This document shows positions 17,333-26,803 of a stretch of DNA of 64,000 nucleotides, piece after piece. A program made the position numbers and the translations under genes. How positions within the stretch are numbered: the stretch's first letter is position 1; the number at the start of each line of letters is the position of its first letter. This DNA comes from an uncultured Methanoregula sp. GTDB lineage: Archaea; Halobacteriota; Methanomicrobia; Methanomicrobiales; Methanospirillaceae. The stretch spans positions 2,227,419 through 2,291,418 of the forward strand of contig NZ_OY781872.1 of assembly GCF_963677065.1 (NCBI RefSeq). The letters are read 5' to 3'. The notes below the pieces were generated by a model that saw only the letters and a program-made list of their open reading frames with translations, had not been told where the DNA came from and did no database searches.

Positions 17333-17866
17333 ATGAATTTCGACCGGATTAAATTGCACCAAAGTCATGGCACAGGTCATTTTCAAACGTCGGATTTTAA
17401 GAAATTCGGATCAAATGTGGTAATTGAGGATGGGGTACGTGTATTTCACCCAGAACAGATCGAAATCGAAGACAATGTCTACATTGGTCATGATACAATT
17501 CTGAAAGGATATTATCGGAATCGAATGAGCATCGGATCTCATTCGTGGATTGGACAGCGTTGTTTTCTTCATAGCGCTGGGGGTATTCAAATAGGCAGAT
17601 CCGTTGGGATAGGACCTGGGGTATGCATTTTAACCTCTGTACATATTGAGCAAGAATTACAGAAACCAATTATCTGCAATGATATAAAATTCTCTGAAGT
17701 TAAAATTGAGGATGGCTGTGATATCGGTGTCAATTCGATAATTCTGCCAGGAATTACAGTTGGGGAAGGATCGATTATCGGAGCAGGATCGATCGTCACA
17801 AAGGATATTCCGTCATTCTGTGTTGTAGCTGGCAACCCTGCAAGATTATTACGAAAAAGGAAATAA
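17333..17866 (+). CDS. Hexapeptide acetyltransferase (LacA/NodL/CysE type)
   Basis: A 177-residue (189 if TTG 17297 is used) left-handed beta-helix acyltransferase. Hexapeptide turns include IEDNVYIGHDTILKG, IGSHSWIGQRCFL and IGVNSIILPGITVGEGSIIGAGSIV, followed by the C-terminal VVAGNPARLLR signature of the maltose/galactoside acetyltransferase group. It would acetylate a sugar hydroxyl or amine with acetyl-CoA. ATG 17333 is preferred because homologous proteins usually begin near here, but no strong binding site decides it. Third gene of the DegT-SDR-acetyltransferase set. Confidence 0.8.
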   Translation: MNFDRIKLHQSHGTGHFQTSDFKKFGSNVVIEDGVRVFHPEQIEIEDNVYIGHDTILKGYYRNRMSIGSHSWIGQRCFLHSAGGIQIGRSVGIGPGVCILTSVHIEQELQKPIICNDIKFSEVKIEDGCDIGVNSIILPGITVGEGSIIGAGSIVTKDIPSFCVVAGNPARLLRKRK

Positions 17867-17937
17867 AATCTTGATTTGGCAAGAACCATGTAATTAATTA
17901 AATAAAAAATATTACTCACATCTCTTTGCAAGGATGA

Positions 17938-19263
17938 ATGGAAATCGGAATAAGGAGATATGAATCCCAGATAATTTTGAAATTGCCTCGAAAAATGAAT
18001 AAATCTTCAATAGATTATGGTAAAATTATGGAAAAAAAACAAAAACCCAATTTACTCTTGCTCTCACCAAATAGAAATTCAATTTATAAAACTGAACGTG
18101 TATTCAAAGATTCATTAAATGAATTTTTTTGTGTAACGCCTCTTGGTCCTGGATATGTCTCAATTCATGAGTTTGAACAGAGACTAAATATGTATCTGAT
18201 CGGCGAACTGGATTTTGATCTTGTCGTTTGTGATATATTTCTATATTTCTACCCATTTAATCTAAAAACTTATGAGAATCCCCATCAATCGCCGTCATTT
18301 AGTTTCAATGCTAAAAAATATTTTAACGGCATAAGTGATCTTGAATGTTCAATAATTGAAAATAATATTAATAAATTAATTCTTAAATCAAGTAAACCCG
18401 TCTTTATCTATATGATAACCTCTGATTACTATGCATATTCAATTGATAGGATAAATAAAATGAATGAATCCTCAAAAAATTTATTTTTCTTATGCTTTGG
18501 TGATCAGGATATAATTAAACCTTTAAAGGATTTACCCAATGCGAAACATGAGTTTTTTTTTGAAAGGATTAATGATAATTTCGCCAATTATATCAAAGAT
18601 AATCCGGAAAAAATAATTCCCCTCCCTCATATGATCGGAATTGATGAGTTTTTGTTCCCAAACAAAAAGAAATTCGAATGGTTAGTCCCTGGTGCACATT
18701 ATTATTATCGAAAAAAAATTAGGAACGCTCTAATTAACGCTGGAATTAAATGTCCAAATGCGCCGTGGATAAATCGATTTTTATTATTATTGATTAGATG
18801 TTTGCATTTACCTAGTCAATTTTTATCACATGATTATATAAGAGATATTTATTATAACGAATTTCAGAAACAAATTAGTAAATCATGGTGTACATATACC
18901 TGCGGAAGTGTTTTAGATTGGCCTGTACGAAAATATTTTGAAATTTCTACTTTTGGCTCATTATTAGTTTGCAGACCGTTTCAAGGGTTTGAAAAATTGG
19001 GATTCGTTGATGGAGAAAACTGCATCATTTGTGATGAACATAACATAGATGACATAATAGATAAAGTCAAAAACAGAGATTTTGTGATGCAAATAACCTT
19101 GGAAGGTCAAAAAATGATAAAAGAAAAGCATTCTGCAAATGTTAGGGTTAGACAATTTTATAATACATTTTTACAGATTCAACAAAAAAATTTCCGTAGG
19201 TTTTTTTGGTCTGCCGGTGATTTGTTTTGTGAATTGAATGATGGAACTACAAAAAAAATGTAA
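17938..19263 (+). CDS. Glycosyltransferase-like protein (GT-B, CgeB-like C-terminus)
   Basis: A 441-residue soluble protein. The C-terminal third (WPVRKYFEISTFGSLLVCRP, then GFVDGENCIICDEHNIDDII) looks like the nucleotide-binding end of CgeB/GT1-like transferases, where a Glu and a Gly-rich loop contact the sugar nucleotide. The N-terminal part is AT-rich, has no clear motif, and fits a divergent GT-B first domain. Possible starts are ATG 17938 (GGATGA upstream), 17995 or 18028; the last gives the more typical beginning MEKKQKPNLLLLSPN. The donor and acceptor are unknown. Confidence 0.6.
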   Translation: MEIGIRRYESQIILKLPRKMNKSSIDYGKIMEKKQKPNLLLLSPNRNSIYKTERVFKDSLNEFFCVTPLGPGYVSIHEFEQRLNMYLIGELDFDLVVCDIFLYFYPFNLKTYENPHQSPSFSFNAKKYFNGISDLECSIIENNINKLILKSSKPVFIYMITSDYYAYSIDRINKMNESSKNLFFLCFGDQDIIKPLKDLPNAKHEFFFERINDNFANYIKDNPEKIIPLPHMIGIDEFLFPNKKKFEWLVPGAHYYYRKKIRNALINAGIKCPNAPWINRFLLLLIRCLHLPSQFLSHDYIRDIYYNEFQKQISKSWCTYTCGSVLDWPVRKYFEISTFGSLLVCRPFQGFEKLGFVDGENCIICDEHNIDDIIDKVKNRDFVMQITLEGQKMIKEKHSANVRVRQFYNTFLQIQQKNFRRFFWSAGDLFCELNDGTTKKM

Positions 19264-19324
19264 TCCGCGATCCTCTTTAATAATATAATATTATTAAATA
19301 TTAAAATTTACTTGTTACATCGAA

Positions 19325-19332
19325 TATAAATA
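19325..19332 (+). promoter_or_regulatory. Putative internal box A before ABC exporter
   Basis: TATAAATA lies about 60 bp before the exporter start within a very AT-rich 124-bp gap; it may provide an internal promoter. Confidence 0.35.
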
Positions 19333-19387
19333 AAAACATGCTATATTTTTTAATAACAATACACAAATAATAAATTAATCTTGGAGA

Positions 19388-21196
19388 GTGAAATTTTCAG
19401 TGATTAGTATTAAGCATACGTTGCAAATGTTATATTTTTTATTTAAACCTCATAAAAAATTATTAGTTACATATTTGTTAGTTTTAATCCTTTTTAGTGC
19501 AATGGATGTATTCAGAGTCGCGTTGATATATCCTATTATAAATTATGGACTAAATGTAAATGAAAATATCTCCTTTTTCACTCGAATTTTCCAGTTTATC
19601 ATTCCTATGGGTATAAATCCATTTTTAGCAGCTGCTATTCTTCTTGCAGTAATGACTATTTTGGTCGCAATCGTTGAGGTTTTAGTTGCGTATCTTGCAA
19701 GTTTGACATATACTACAGTGAGAGATACTACCGATAGGCGAGTCTTTACAACCCTGAGAAACAAACCTTTTGGATATTTTGCGAAACATAAGCAAGGTGA
19801 TCTGGTATATATTGGACAAATAGCTGTTGATCAGACGGGAAATACAATATATAATTTCGTCCTTTTTATACAAAATCTGTTCCTTTGTTTATTTTATCTA
19901 TCATTCATATTTTTAGTCTCTTTGGAAGGAAGTATTATTGTCATATTGTTAGGTTTTACATTTATATTTCTCATTAAAATGACAATATTTACTAAAATTT
20001 ATCATCATAGTTCTCTTTTAAACAAGGCTGGAAAGACAAAAACGGTTATCTATAATGAATTTATTTCAGGGATTAAATCGATATTTATCACCGATTCTTT
20101 TGATTTTTGGACTCGAAAATATGATACTGCTGTTAAAAACCTATTCAAGAGTAATACAAAAGTCCAATATCTTCAACGAATTCCGAGCATCATTAATAAT
20201 TTTATCATGTTCCTAGTAATCGCTGTCGGTGCGATCGGGCTCTACTATTTTACTGGTGGAAATTTTCTACCCTACATTGGAACATTCGGAATTTTTTTAC
20301 TGGCGATTTACAGGATAGTCCCTGCTTTGAATGCTTGTCAGACATACTATGGCTCAATATTGCGGTTCCTCCCTGGAGTAGAATCAGTTTATCTGCTCTT
20401 AAAAGAGGGGGAAAACCTGTCTGAAGAAGGAAAAAATGAATTAAAAAAAGATTTCGAATTCCATAATCAAATCTCGTTTAAGAATGTAAATTTTAGGTAT
20501 AACGAAGGATTGAAAAATACGATCAATGATTTATCTTTTGATATTCAAAAAAATTCGAAGATTGCAATTGTAGGTAACTCTGGTGCAGGAAAGACGACCG
20601 TTGCCAATCTTCTTGCGCTCTTGTATGAACCTACCACTGGTGAGATTCTTGTCGATGGGATAAAGATCAAAAACTTTAATAAATCCGGATATTTGAGAAA
20701 TCTGGGCTATCTCGGCCAAGAGACCTTTATCTTTCATGATACGATCAGGGAGAATATCAGATTCGGCCTAGATTGTACCGACGAAAAGATTGTTGAATCT
20801 GCAAAATTAGCTGATGCGCATGATTTTATAATGGCAACATCTGAGGGTTACAATACCATTATCGGAGATCAGGGAATAAAACTTTCGGGAGGGCAACGCC
20901 AAAGAATTGCTATCGCTAGGATATTACTGAGAAATCCCAAAATTTTAGTTCTTGATGAAGCTACAAGTTCCTTGGATAATCGATCTGAACAACGAGTCAT
21001 GGATGCAATTGATCGTGTCTCAAAAGACATGACGGTAATAACAATTGCTCATAGATTATCCACTGTTCAAAATGCGAATGTTGTATATGTTATGAAAGAT
21101 GGTAGAATTTGTGAATCTGGTGATCATAAAGAATTGATTAAGAAGGGCGGGGAATATTACCAACTCTACACGAAACAAAGCGATTCAAATGTATAA
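19388..21196 (+). CDS. ABC exporter, fused permease-ATPase (PglK/MsbA-like flippase candidate)
   Basis: A 602-residue half-transporter: about six membrane segments in residues 1-330, then a nucleotide-binding domain. Walker A is GNSGAGKTT, the Q-loop is in YLGQETFIFHDTIREN, the signature is KLSGGQRQR, Walker B is ILVLDEATSS and the H-loop is TIAHRLS. Homologues in glycan clusters (PglK, MsbA) flip lipid-linked glycans across the membrane. No Wzx-type flippase is seen nearby, so this is the best candidate. GTG 19388 is used; GGAG directly before it is too close, so GTG 19400 or ATG 19427 are alternatives. Overlaps the next gene by 8 bp. Confidence 0.85.
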   Translation: MKFSVISIKHTLQMLYFLFKPHKKLLVTYLLVLILFSAMDVFRVALIYPIINYGLNVNENISFFTRIFQFIIPMGINPFLAAAILLAVMTILVAIVEVLVAYLASLTYTTVRDTTDRRVFTTLRNKPFGYFAKHKQGDLVYIGQIAVDQTGNTIYNFVLFIQNLFLCLFYLSFIFLVSLEGSIIVILLGFTFIFLIKMTIFTKIYHHSSLLNKAGKTKTVIYNEFISGIKSIFITDSFDFWTRKYDTAVKNLFKSNTKVQYLQRIPSIINNFIMFLVIAVGAIGLYYFTGGNFLPYIGTFGIFLLAIYRIVPALNACQTYYGSILRFLPGVESVYLLLKEGENLSEEGKNELKKDFEFHNQISFKNVNFRYNEGLKNTINDLSFDIQKNSKIAIVGNSGAGKTTVANLLALLYEPTTGEILVDGIKIKNFNKSGYLRNLGYLGQETFIFHDTIRENIRFGLDCTDEKIVESAKLADAHDFIMATSEGYNTIIGDQGIKLSGGQRQRIAIARILLRNPKILVLDEATSSLDNRSEQRVMDAIDRVSKDMTVITIAHRLSTVQNANVVYVMKDGRICESGDHKELIKKGGEYYQLYTKQSDSNV

Positions 21197-22508
21197 AAAA
21201 AATGATATATCTATCGTGACAGGAGAATACCTCTGTCTGAGTTGTGGTGCGTGTTCTGTAATATGCAGACAAAATTCAATATCATATCGCGAAACTACTG
21301 GCGGTTTTCTTTTTCCTGAAATTGATCCACTATCTTGTATAAATTGCGGATTGTGCTATGAAATATGCCCAGGTATCCATTTCAATGAGTCGTTAATTAA
21401 TCAAATGCCCGTTGATCCATTTATTGGTAATATTATTTCCTGCAGTGTCGGTAAAGCCAAAGATAAAATAATTTTCCAAAATTCTCAAAGTGGTGGCATA
21501 ACAACAGCATTAGTAGTTTATTTGTTAGAAAAAGCGAAAATTCACGGCGCAATTGTAGCAACGATGCAAGATTCACATCATGGGAAGGCAATTATTGCAA
21601 CATCGTTAAATGAATTAATTCCTACCCAAAAATCAAAATATATTCCGATCACAATGTTATCAATACTCACCGATGTAAATAAAATTAAAGGACCCGTTGC
21701 ATTTGTCGGTTTACCATGTCAAATTCATGGTTTAAATAATCTTTTAGATCGTTTCCCGAATCTAGAATCAAAAATATTTATTAAGATCGGTTTGATTTGT
21801 GATCGAGTTCAGACAAACGCGGTTATTGATTTTTTCAGTCACAAAGCAACAAAATACCCAATAAAAAATCTGACCTTTCGGGACAAAAACAAACCTTCTT
21901 ATCCCGGGAATCTTGTAATTACGAATGAGGAGGGAGTTGAAATTATTTTAGATTCATCAGTGAGAATGGAAATGAAAGACTTTTTCACTCCCCCGAGATG
22001 CCGACTGTGTTTTGACAAACTTAATGTTTTTGCAGATGTAGTTCTCGGTGATCCTCATGGGATTAAAGGAATCGACAACATTAATGGCGAAACATTAATT
22101 CTTACTCGCACAAAAAAAGGAGATGATATGATTAATTTTGCAAAAAATGATGGTTGGATTAACATTAGATCTATCGATACCCAATCCGCGATTGATGGGC
22201 AAAAAATTTCTGATAAAAAGATAATGTGGTCGGCTTATATACAATCATGGCGACAATTGGGGAGAAGAATCCCCGACTATCCTAAAAGAATCTTATCTTT
22301 TGCTGAAAATAAAAGAGATGTGATAAAAAAACATAAAATGGATCTTTTACAGGGTATAAACCTTGATAAATTTTCAACGAGACCAGCAATTATCAGGGCT
22401 GCTGAAAGGTGGTTACTTAAGCGAAAAATTATGCGTATGTTAAATATGCCATTTACAATATTGAGGAATATCTTACTAAATATCATTGTGAAAAAGGGAA
22501 AGATATGA
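21189..22508 (+). CDS. F420 hydrogenase/dehydrogenase beta-subunit (FrhB) family protein
   Basis: A 439-residue protein with an N-terminal double 4Fe-4S ferredoxin domain (C16, C19, C22, C26 and C50, C53, C56, C60) followed by the FrhB-type domain. That part includes the segment RCRLCFDKLNVFADVVLGDPHG, with a CxxC and the GD motif typical of the family. FrhB proteins bind FAD, use F420 and pass electrons to Fe-S clusters. Members next to polysaccharide pyruvyl transferases are found in many glycan loci, where their role is not settled; reduction of a sugar or polyprenyl group is possible. Overlaps the exporter by 8 bp and the next gene by 4 bp, so it is tightly coupled to both. Confidence 0.85.
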   Translation: MYKKNDISIVTGEYLCLSCGACSVICRQNSISYRETTGGFLFPEIDPLSCINCGLCYEICPGIHFNESLINQMPVDPFIGNIISCSVGKAKDKIIFQNSQSGGITTALVVYLLEKAKIHGAIVATMQDSHHGKAIIATSLNELIPTQKSKYIPITMLSILTDVNKIKGPVAFVGLPCQIHGLNNLLDRFPNLESKIFIKIGLICDRVQTNAVIDFFSHKATKYPIKNLTFRDKNKPSYPGNLVITNEEGVEIILDSSVRMEMKDFFTPPRCRLCFDKLNVFADVVLGDPHGIKGIDNINGETLILTRTKKGDDMINFAKNDGWINIRSIDTQSAIDGQKISDKKIMWSAYIQSWRQLGRRIPDYPKRILSFAENKRDVIKKHKMDLLQGINLDKFSTRPAIIRAAERWLLKRKIMRMLNMPFTILRNILLNIIVKKGKI

Positions 22509-23650
22509 AAATAGAATTGCGAAATGTTGGGTTTGTTAATAAGGGGTCGGAATTGATGTTGCATGCAATATTACAGCGAGTATCAAGGGAATGGGCTGAT
22601 ACCGATTTTGTAATGGTTGCAGACTGCAATAAGGCGCCATATATTAAGAGGGCACAACTTGGTTTTTTTCAAAAACCTTGGTATAATTTATTGGGAAGAA
22701 TACCTCTTCATGAAGTTGTCCGCCTTATCCCATCTTCCGTTCGAAATTCCTTTGGATTGGTACTGGATTCAGAGTTGCATGTTGTATTAGATGCATCAGG
22801 TTTTTCGTATAGTGATCAATGGGATAAAGGAAGCACGATTACTTTATCGAAAGCCATTACACGGTGGAAACATTATAATATAAAAGTAATTCTTCTACCA
22901 CAAGCATTTGGGCCATTCACTTCAAAAGATCTTATTCATGCAATGAAAATTGTTGCGGATCACGCAGATCTGATTTATGCTAGAGACCCCATTTCGTATG
23001 CCTATCTTATTGATACCGTAGGGAAACGTTCGAATATAAAGATGGCACCGGATTTTACTAATTTGTTAACTGGAATTATTCCCCAGGATTTTAATGTTGA
23101 GAAAAACAAATTTTGTATAATTCCGAATTATAGGATGATTGATAAAACTTCATCACAAATTAGTACTTCTTATCTCCCTTTCCTAACTACATGTATACAT
23201 TATCTACAAGAGAATGAAACAACACCCTTTATCTTAATTCATGAAGGTGAAAATGATATTAAGTTAGCACAAAAAATTGTCCAATCTCTTGATGAAAAAA
23301 TTGAAATTATTAAAGAAACGGATCCCTTTAAAATTAAAGGCATTCTTGGTGCATGTGAAGGATCTTTAAGTAGTCGTTTTCATGGACTGGTGAGTTCGTT
23401 ATCACAGGGGGTTCCTACTTTGGGAACCAGTTGGAGCCATAAATATCAGATGCTTTTTGAAAGTTACGATTGTAATGAATGTATGTTCAATTCACTGTCT
23501 GATAAGGAGGAAATATTCAATAAAATCGATCTTGTAATAAAAGAACCTTCGAAAAGTAAAATACGCAAAAAAATTACTGTCTGTGCCGCAAACCAGAAAC
23601 AAATGACCGAAATAATGTGGGATGAAGTATTCGATGTAATAGTTAAATAA
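22505..23650 (+). CDS. Polysaccharide pyruvyl transferase family (WcaK/CsaB-like)
   Basis: A 381-residue protein opening with KIELRNVGFVNKGSELMLHA, the usual start of this family, and containing LLPQAFGPF, YARDPISYAYL and, near the end, SSRFHGLVSSLSQGVPTLG, which corresponds to the conserved SRxH nucleotide-contact motif. The family adds pyruvate ketals from PEP to sugars of exopolysaccharides or cell-wall polymers. ATG 22505 overlaps the FrhB-family stop as ATGA. A pyruvyl group would add negative charge to the surface glycan. Confidence 0.85.
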   Translation: MKIELRNVGFVNKGSELMLHAILQRVSREWADTDFVMVADCNKAPYIKRAQLGFFQKPWYNLLGRIPLHEVVRLIPSSVRNSFGLVLDSELHVVLDASGFSYSDQWDKGSTITLSKAITRWKHYNIKVILLPQAFGPFTSKDLIHAMKIVADHADLIYARDPISYAYLIDTVGKRSNIKMAPDFTNLLTGIIPQDFNVEKNKFCIIPNYRMIDKTSSQISTSYLPFLTTCIHYLQENETTPFILIHEGENDIKLAQKIVQSLDEKIEIIKETDPFKIKGILGACEGSLSSRFHGLVSSLSQGVPTLGTSWSHKYQMLFESYDCNECMFNSLSDKEEIFNKIDLVIKEPSKSKIRKKITVCAANQKQMTEIMWDEVFDVIVK

Positions 23651-23685
23651 ATAATTTTTTATCTTCAAATAGGTGTGTCGTTGAA

Positions 23686-24849
23686 ATGATCGGTACTGAT
23701 TCTTATTCCTTTACTAATCAAAACCCAATAAAAATGAAAATTGTTATCGTAATCTTTCAGTTTCCACCGAAATGGCTTGCCGGAACTGAAATTGCGACCT
23801 ATAACATTGCAAAACATTTGGCGAAAGTGGGTCATGAGATTCATATCGTCACATCTCATGATGAAGGATTGCCGTATCTTCACAGAGAAAATGGTTTTGA
23901 TATCCATCGGATTGCAGTGACGAAGATACCTTTTTTTGGACTTCTTTTTTTCTGGATCAAAATTTGTTTTGAAATTAAGAAAATAAAACCGGATATTGTG
24001 CACACTCAAAGTTTCGGTTCATGTTTACCGGCGTATGTGACAAAAAAAATTTTAAAAATTCCATATCTGGTATGGGGGCGTGGCGGTGATATTTATCAAC
24101 CAAGCTGGTTTATTCAAAAGACCATAAAAATATTTTGCAATAATGCGAATGCAATTGTAGCTTTAACTGAAAATATGCGAGAAAAAATAAATGAAAAATG
24201 CGATAAGGAAATCTATGTAATTCCGAATGGGATAAATTTAGAATATTTTTATGAAATAGATTCCGATACAAAAGCGCTAAAAAAGACAAAGAATATTATT
24301 TTTGTTGGACGCCTCCATTCCGTTAAGGGTGTCCAGTATCTCATTACGGCAATGAAACAAATTCACGATGAAATGCCAGATGTTAGATTGCTTCTCGTTG
24401 GGGATGGTAGTGAGAGATTTTTTTTGGAAAATTTAACTAGCATATTCGGTCTTTCTGATTGTGTCGATTTTATTGGAAAGGTCCCTCATGAAAAAATCGC
24501 AGATTATATGAATAGATCGGATATTTTCGTTCTTCCCAGTATTTCAGAGAGTTTCGGTATGGTAAATTTAGAAGCCATGGCCTGTGGTTTGCCTATAGTG
24601 GCTTCGAGAGTTGGTGGCATTCCTGATATCGTTCTTGACAACGTTAACGGGTATCTAGTTGAGCCAAAAAATTCGGAAGCAATAGCAGAGAAAATATTGC
24701 TTCTTTTACGAAACGATCAACAAAGACAGGAAATTTCGGAAACTAATAGAAAAAAAGCAAAACAATATGAATGGTGGACTATTATTGATAAAATAGAGAA
24801 AATATATCTTAAGATTTTAAAAGATTCTGGAAAATTCCAAAAATCTTGA
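23686..24849 (+). CDS. GT4 glycosyltransferase
   Basis: A 387-residue GT-B enzyme. The N-terminal domain begins KIVIVIFQFPPKWLAGTEIA, with the Gly-rich acceptor-side loop; the C-terminal domain has IFVGRLHSVKGVQYL, VGDGSERFFLEN and the E-x7-E motif in SISESFGMVNLEAMACGLPI that holds the donor nucleotide. GT4 enzymes are retaining transferases using UDP- or GDP-sugars. GGTGTG stands before ATG 23686; an internal ATG at 23734 gives a more typical N-terminus. Last gene of the plus-strand run; a hairpin follows. Confidence 0.85.
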   Translation: MIGTDSYSFTNQNPIKMKIVIVIFQFPPKWLAGTEIATYNIAKHLAKVGHEIHIVTSHDEGLPYLHRENGFDIHRIAVTKIPFFGLLFFWIKICFEIKKIKPDIVHTQSFGSCLPAYVTKKILKIPYLVWGRGGDIYQPSWFIQKTIKIFCNNANAIVALTENMREKINEKCDKEIYVIPNGINLEYFYEIDSDTKALKKTKNIIFVGRLHSVKGVQYLITAMKQIHDEMPDVRLLLVGDGSERFFLENLTSIFGLSDCVDFIGKVPHEKIADYMNRSDIFVLPSISESFGMVNLEAMACGLPIVASRVGGIPDIVLDNVNGYLVEPKNSEAIAEKILLLLRNDQQRQEISETNRKKAKQYEWWTIIDKIEKIYLKILKDSGKFQKS

Positions 24850-24885
24850 AATCCTTGAAAATTCCTCTTCTTTGAATTACCTAAC

Positions 24886-24904
24886 GGGGAGATATTTTTC
24901 CCCC
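24886..24904. terminator. Putative terminator hairpin between convergent runs
   Basis: GGGGA and TCCCC can form a short stem around an AT-rich loop, with T-rich sequence on both sides. It lies exactly between the last plus-strand gene and the last minus-strand gene and could end transcription from both sides. Confidence 0.45.
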
Positions 24905-24925
24905 ATTTCATTTATCCGAATATTT

Positions 24926-26803
24926 TTATCCACTGTATCCGGTTATACCAGAATTTTCATAAATTTTATTAAAACCTAAGTTCGATAAATATATATCTAC
25001 ATTTGGAATAATGGTTTTTGCAAGAAAACCTTTTTTCTTTGTAGCAGTGGAAAGAAATCTAGTTCTAATGACTGTTATTCCACCCTGATTAAAATTTCCG
25101 GTATTGAGTTCAGTCTCTAATGATTGTATTCTATTTTGGATATTACCGGTTTCATCAATAAAGTACGTATGAGAGTTAAAAATGTCTGTGGAAATGAATC
25201 CAATCGAATTTTGCGAAAAGAAATTACTCCCTGTAATCTCAGATTGCAAATAAAAATTTTGGTTGTTTGTATTGGGATAAAATGTATTATTATCAACATT
25301 TCCATATGGACTCATAAGCATTAAAAAACTTAAAGCGGCGACAAAACCAAAATTAAAAATATTAACATATATTTCTTTCTTTATGGCCCAATTGCTTATC
25401 GAATAAATAGTTAATGCTAATGGGATGCTTAAAAGAGTATAGCTGATATAACTCCAACGATTCGAAAGGATTTCGCTACCGATAATATCTGCAATGAAGA
25501 CAATAATAAGAGGTATGACAGAAATTAATGCAAGGGAAAAAGTAGAACTATTTCCTTTTTTTGATATCATATAGAGAATACCGAATATTGCTACAGTAAA
25601 AAATAAATTATGACCTATGGATGAAAATACCATCTCTCCAAAAGGAATCGCAAGAGAAACTGTACTTATGCTGGGCATTGTTAAAGAATAATCAAAATAC
25701 AAAAAACGGGTTAAAATCGAAAAATTCCATGTAAGATATATCCACCAACCAATCATTACAGTAGTGAAGATAATTGGAACTAATAGGGAGATATTACTCT
25801 CACTTTTTGAGTGTAAATATTGATATAATTTAATCGATCCCCAGATCGTAAAGAGAAAAAATGCCATGCAAGTTGCAATTAATGCATGAGTTAATATAAT
25901 TAATATCATCATTAATATTAATAAACTCACTAATATTATTTTATACGTATTTTTAATTCGCGTGAAAATCAAATATAGTGCAATAGCAATAAACACAAAT
26001 CCAAATCCGCTTGGAATAGACCAGTATGTCATGCGAATATGTAGATCTAAAATAATTATCAAGAGTGCTGATAACAATCCGAAATGAATATTTTTAAAAA
26101 AATGTTTGACTATTAAAAATATGAAAATAGCATCGCATGCGATCTGTAAAAAACAAACTGAAAATATTGCTGAAAATTTATATGGTAGCGCTGTCACTAT
26201 TGAAGTCACAGCGATTATTAAATGAAATATCGGTAAATTAGAATACATTTGGTCTTTTAGAATAAAATTATCATTAATAATCTTTCCAGTAAAAATTTCA
26301 TGATACCATGGATCAATCCCAATCAAACCAGGAGCAATTAATGATTGTGTCCAATATACATTCATACCTAAAAAAATAATCTGAATGAGGATTAAACTTG
26401 TATAACGCCGTTCTGCGGAAAGAATTTCACATGCAATCACTCCGGACATAAGAGCTAAAAAAATAAAATAGATCAGTGGTCGTTCATAAAGATTGATCCG
26501 GAATTGAAAAGCAAGGATGCTTAATGTATATAATAAGAAGTAACAAATTGCCCAAAATTTTACCCGTTTTTTTGATTCTGGAATATTGATGTTGAATGGG
26601 ATTGAATGAACAGTATTCCGCATAATCAGCCATAGGGATGATGAAAAAAATATTAGAATCCCAAGAACTGGAGCTAACATTTTTCCACTCATTCCACCCC
26701 AGATGATTAGAATAAGCGAAAAAAATATTCCAAAAAATGCCAGTAATTTGTCAAATTCATATGATGACAAAGAGCGAATATGCATAATTTTAGATCTTAT
26801 CAA
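24926..26803 (-). CDS. Polytopic membrane protein, GT-C-like
   Basis: A 625-residue protein with at least a dozen hydrophobic segments across residues 15-500 and a C-terminal soluble part of about 120 residues. Between early helices it has LIGIDPWYHEIFTGKII. An acidic DxxxH-like motif in the first external loop is the hallmark of GT-C enzymes such as STT3/AglB and PMT, which use polyprenyl-linked sugars outside the membrane. It could be a GT-C glycosyltransferase or a glycan polymerase. No WWDxG motif of AglB is seen in the C-terminal part, so I do not call it an oligosaccharyltransferase. Overlaps the next upstream gene by 14 bp. Confidence 0.65.
   Translation of the reverse strand: MIRSKIMHIRSLSSYEFDKLLAFFGIFFSLILIIWGGMSGKMLAPVLGILIFFSSSLWLIMRNTVHSIPFNINIPESKKRVKFWAICYFLLYTLSILAFQFRINLYERPLIYFIFLALMSGVIACEILSAERRYTSLILIQIIFLGMNVYWTQSLIAPGLIGIDPWYHEIFTGKIINDNFILKDQMYSNLPIFHLIIAVTSIVTALPYKFSAIFSVCFLQIACDAIFIFLIVKHFFKNIHFGLLSALLIIILDLHIRMTYWSIPSGFGFVFIAIALYLIFTRIKNTYKIILVSLLILMMILIILTHALIATCMAFFLFTIWGSIKLYQYLHSKSESNISLLVPIIFTTVMIGWWIYLTWNFSILTRFLYFDYSLTMPSISTVSLAIPFGEMVFSSIGHNLFFTVAIFGILYMISKKGNSSTFSLALISVIPLIIVFIADIIGSEILSNRWSYISYTLLSIPLALTIYSISNWAIKKEIYVNIFNFGFVAALSFLMLMSPYGNVDNNTFYPNTNNQNFYLQSEITGSNFFSQNSIGFISTDIFNSHTYFIDETGNIQNRIQSLETELNTGNFNQGGITVIRTRFLSTATKKKGFLAKTIIPNVDIYLSNLGFNKIYENSGITGYSG

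Noticed and set aside
24926..26803. Assignment as oligosaccharyltransferase AglB
   Set aside because: The C-terminal WWDxG motif is not found, and the soluble tail is short.
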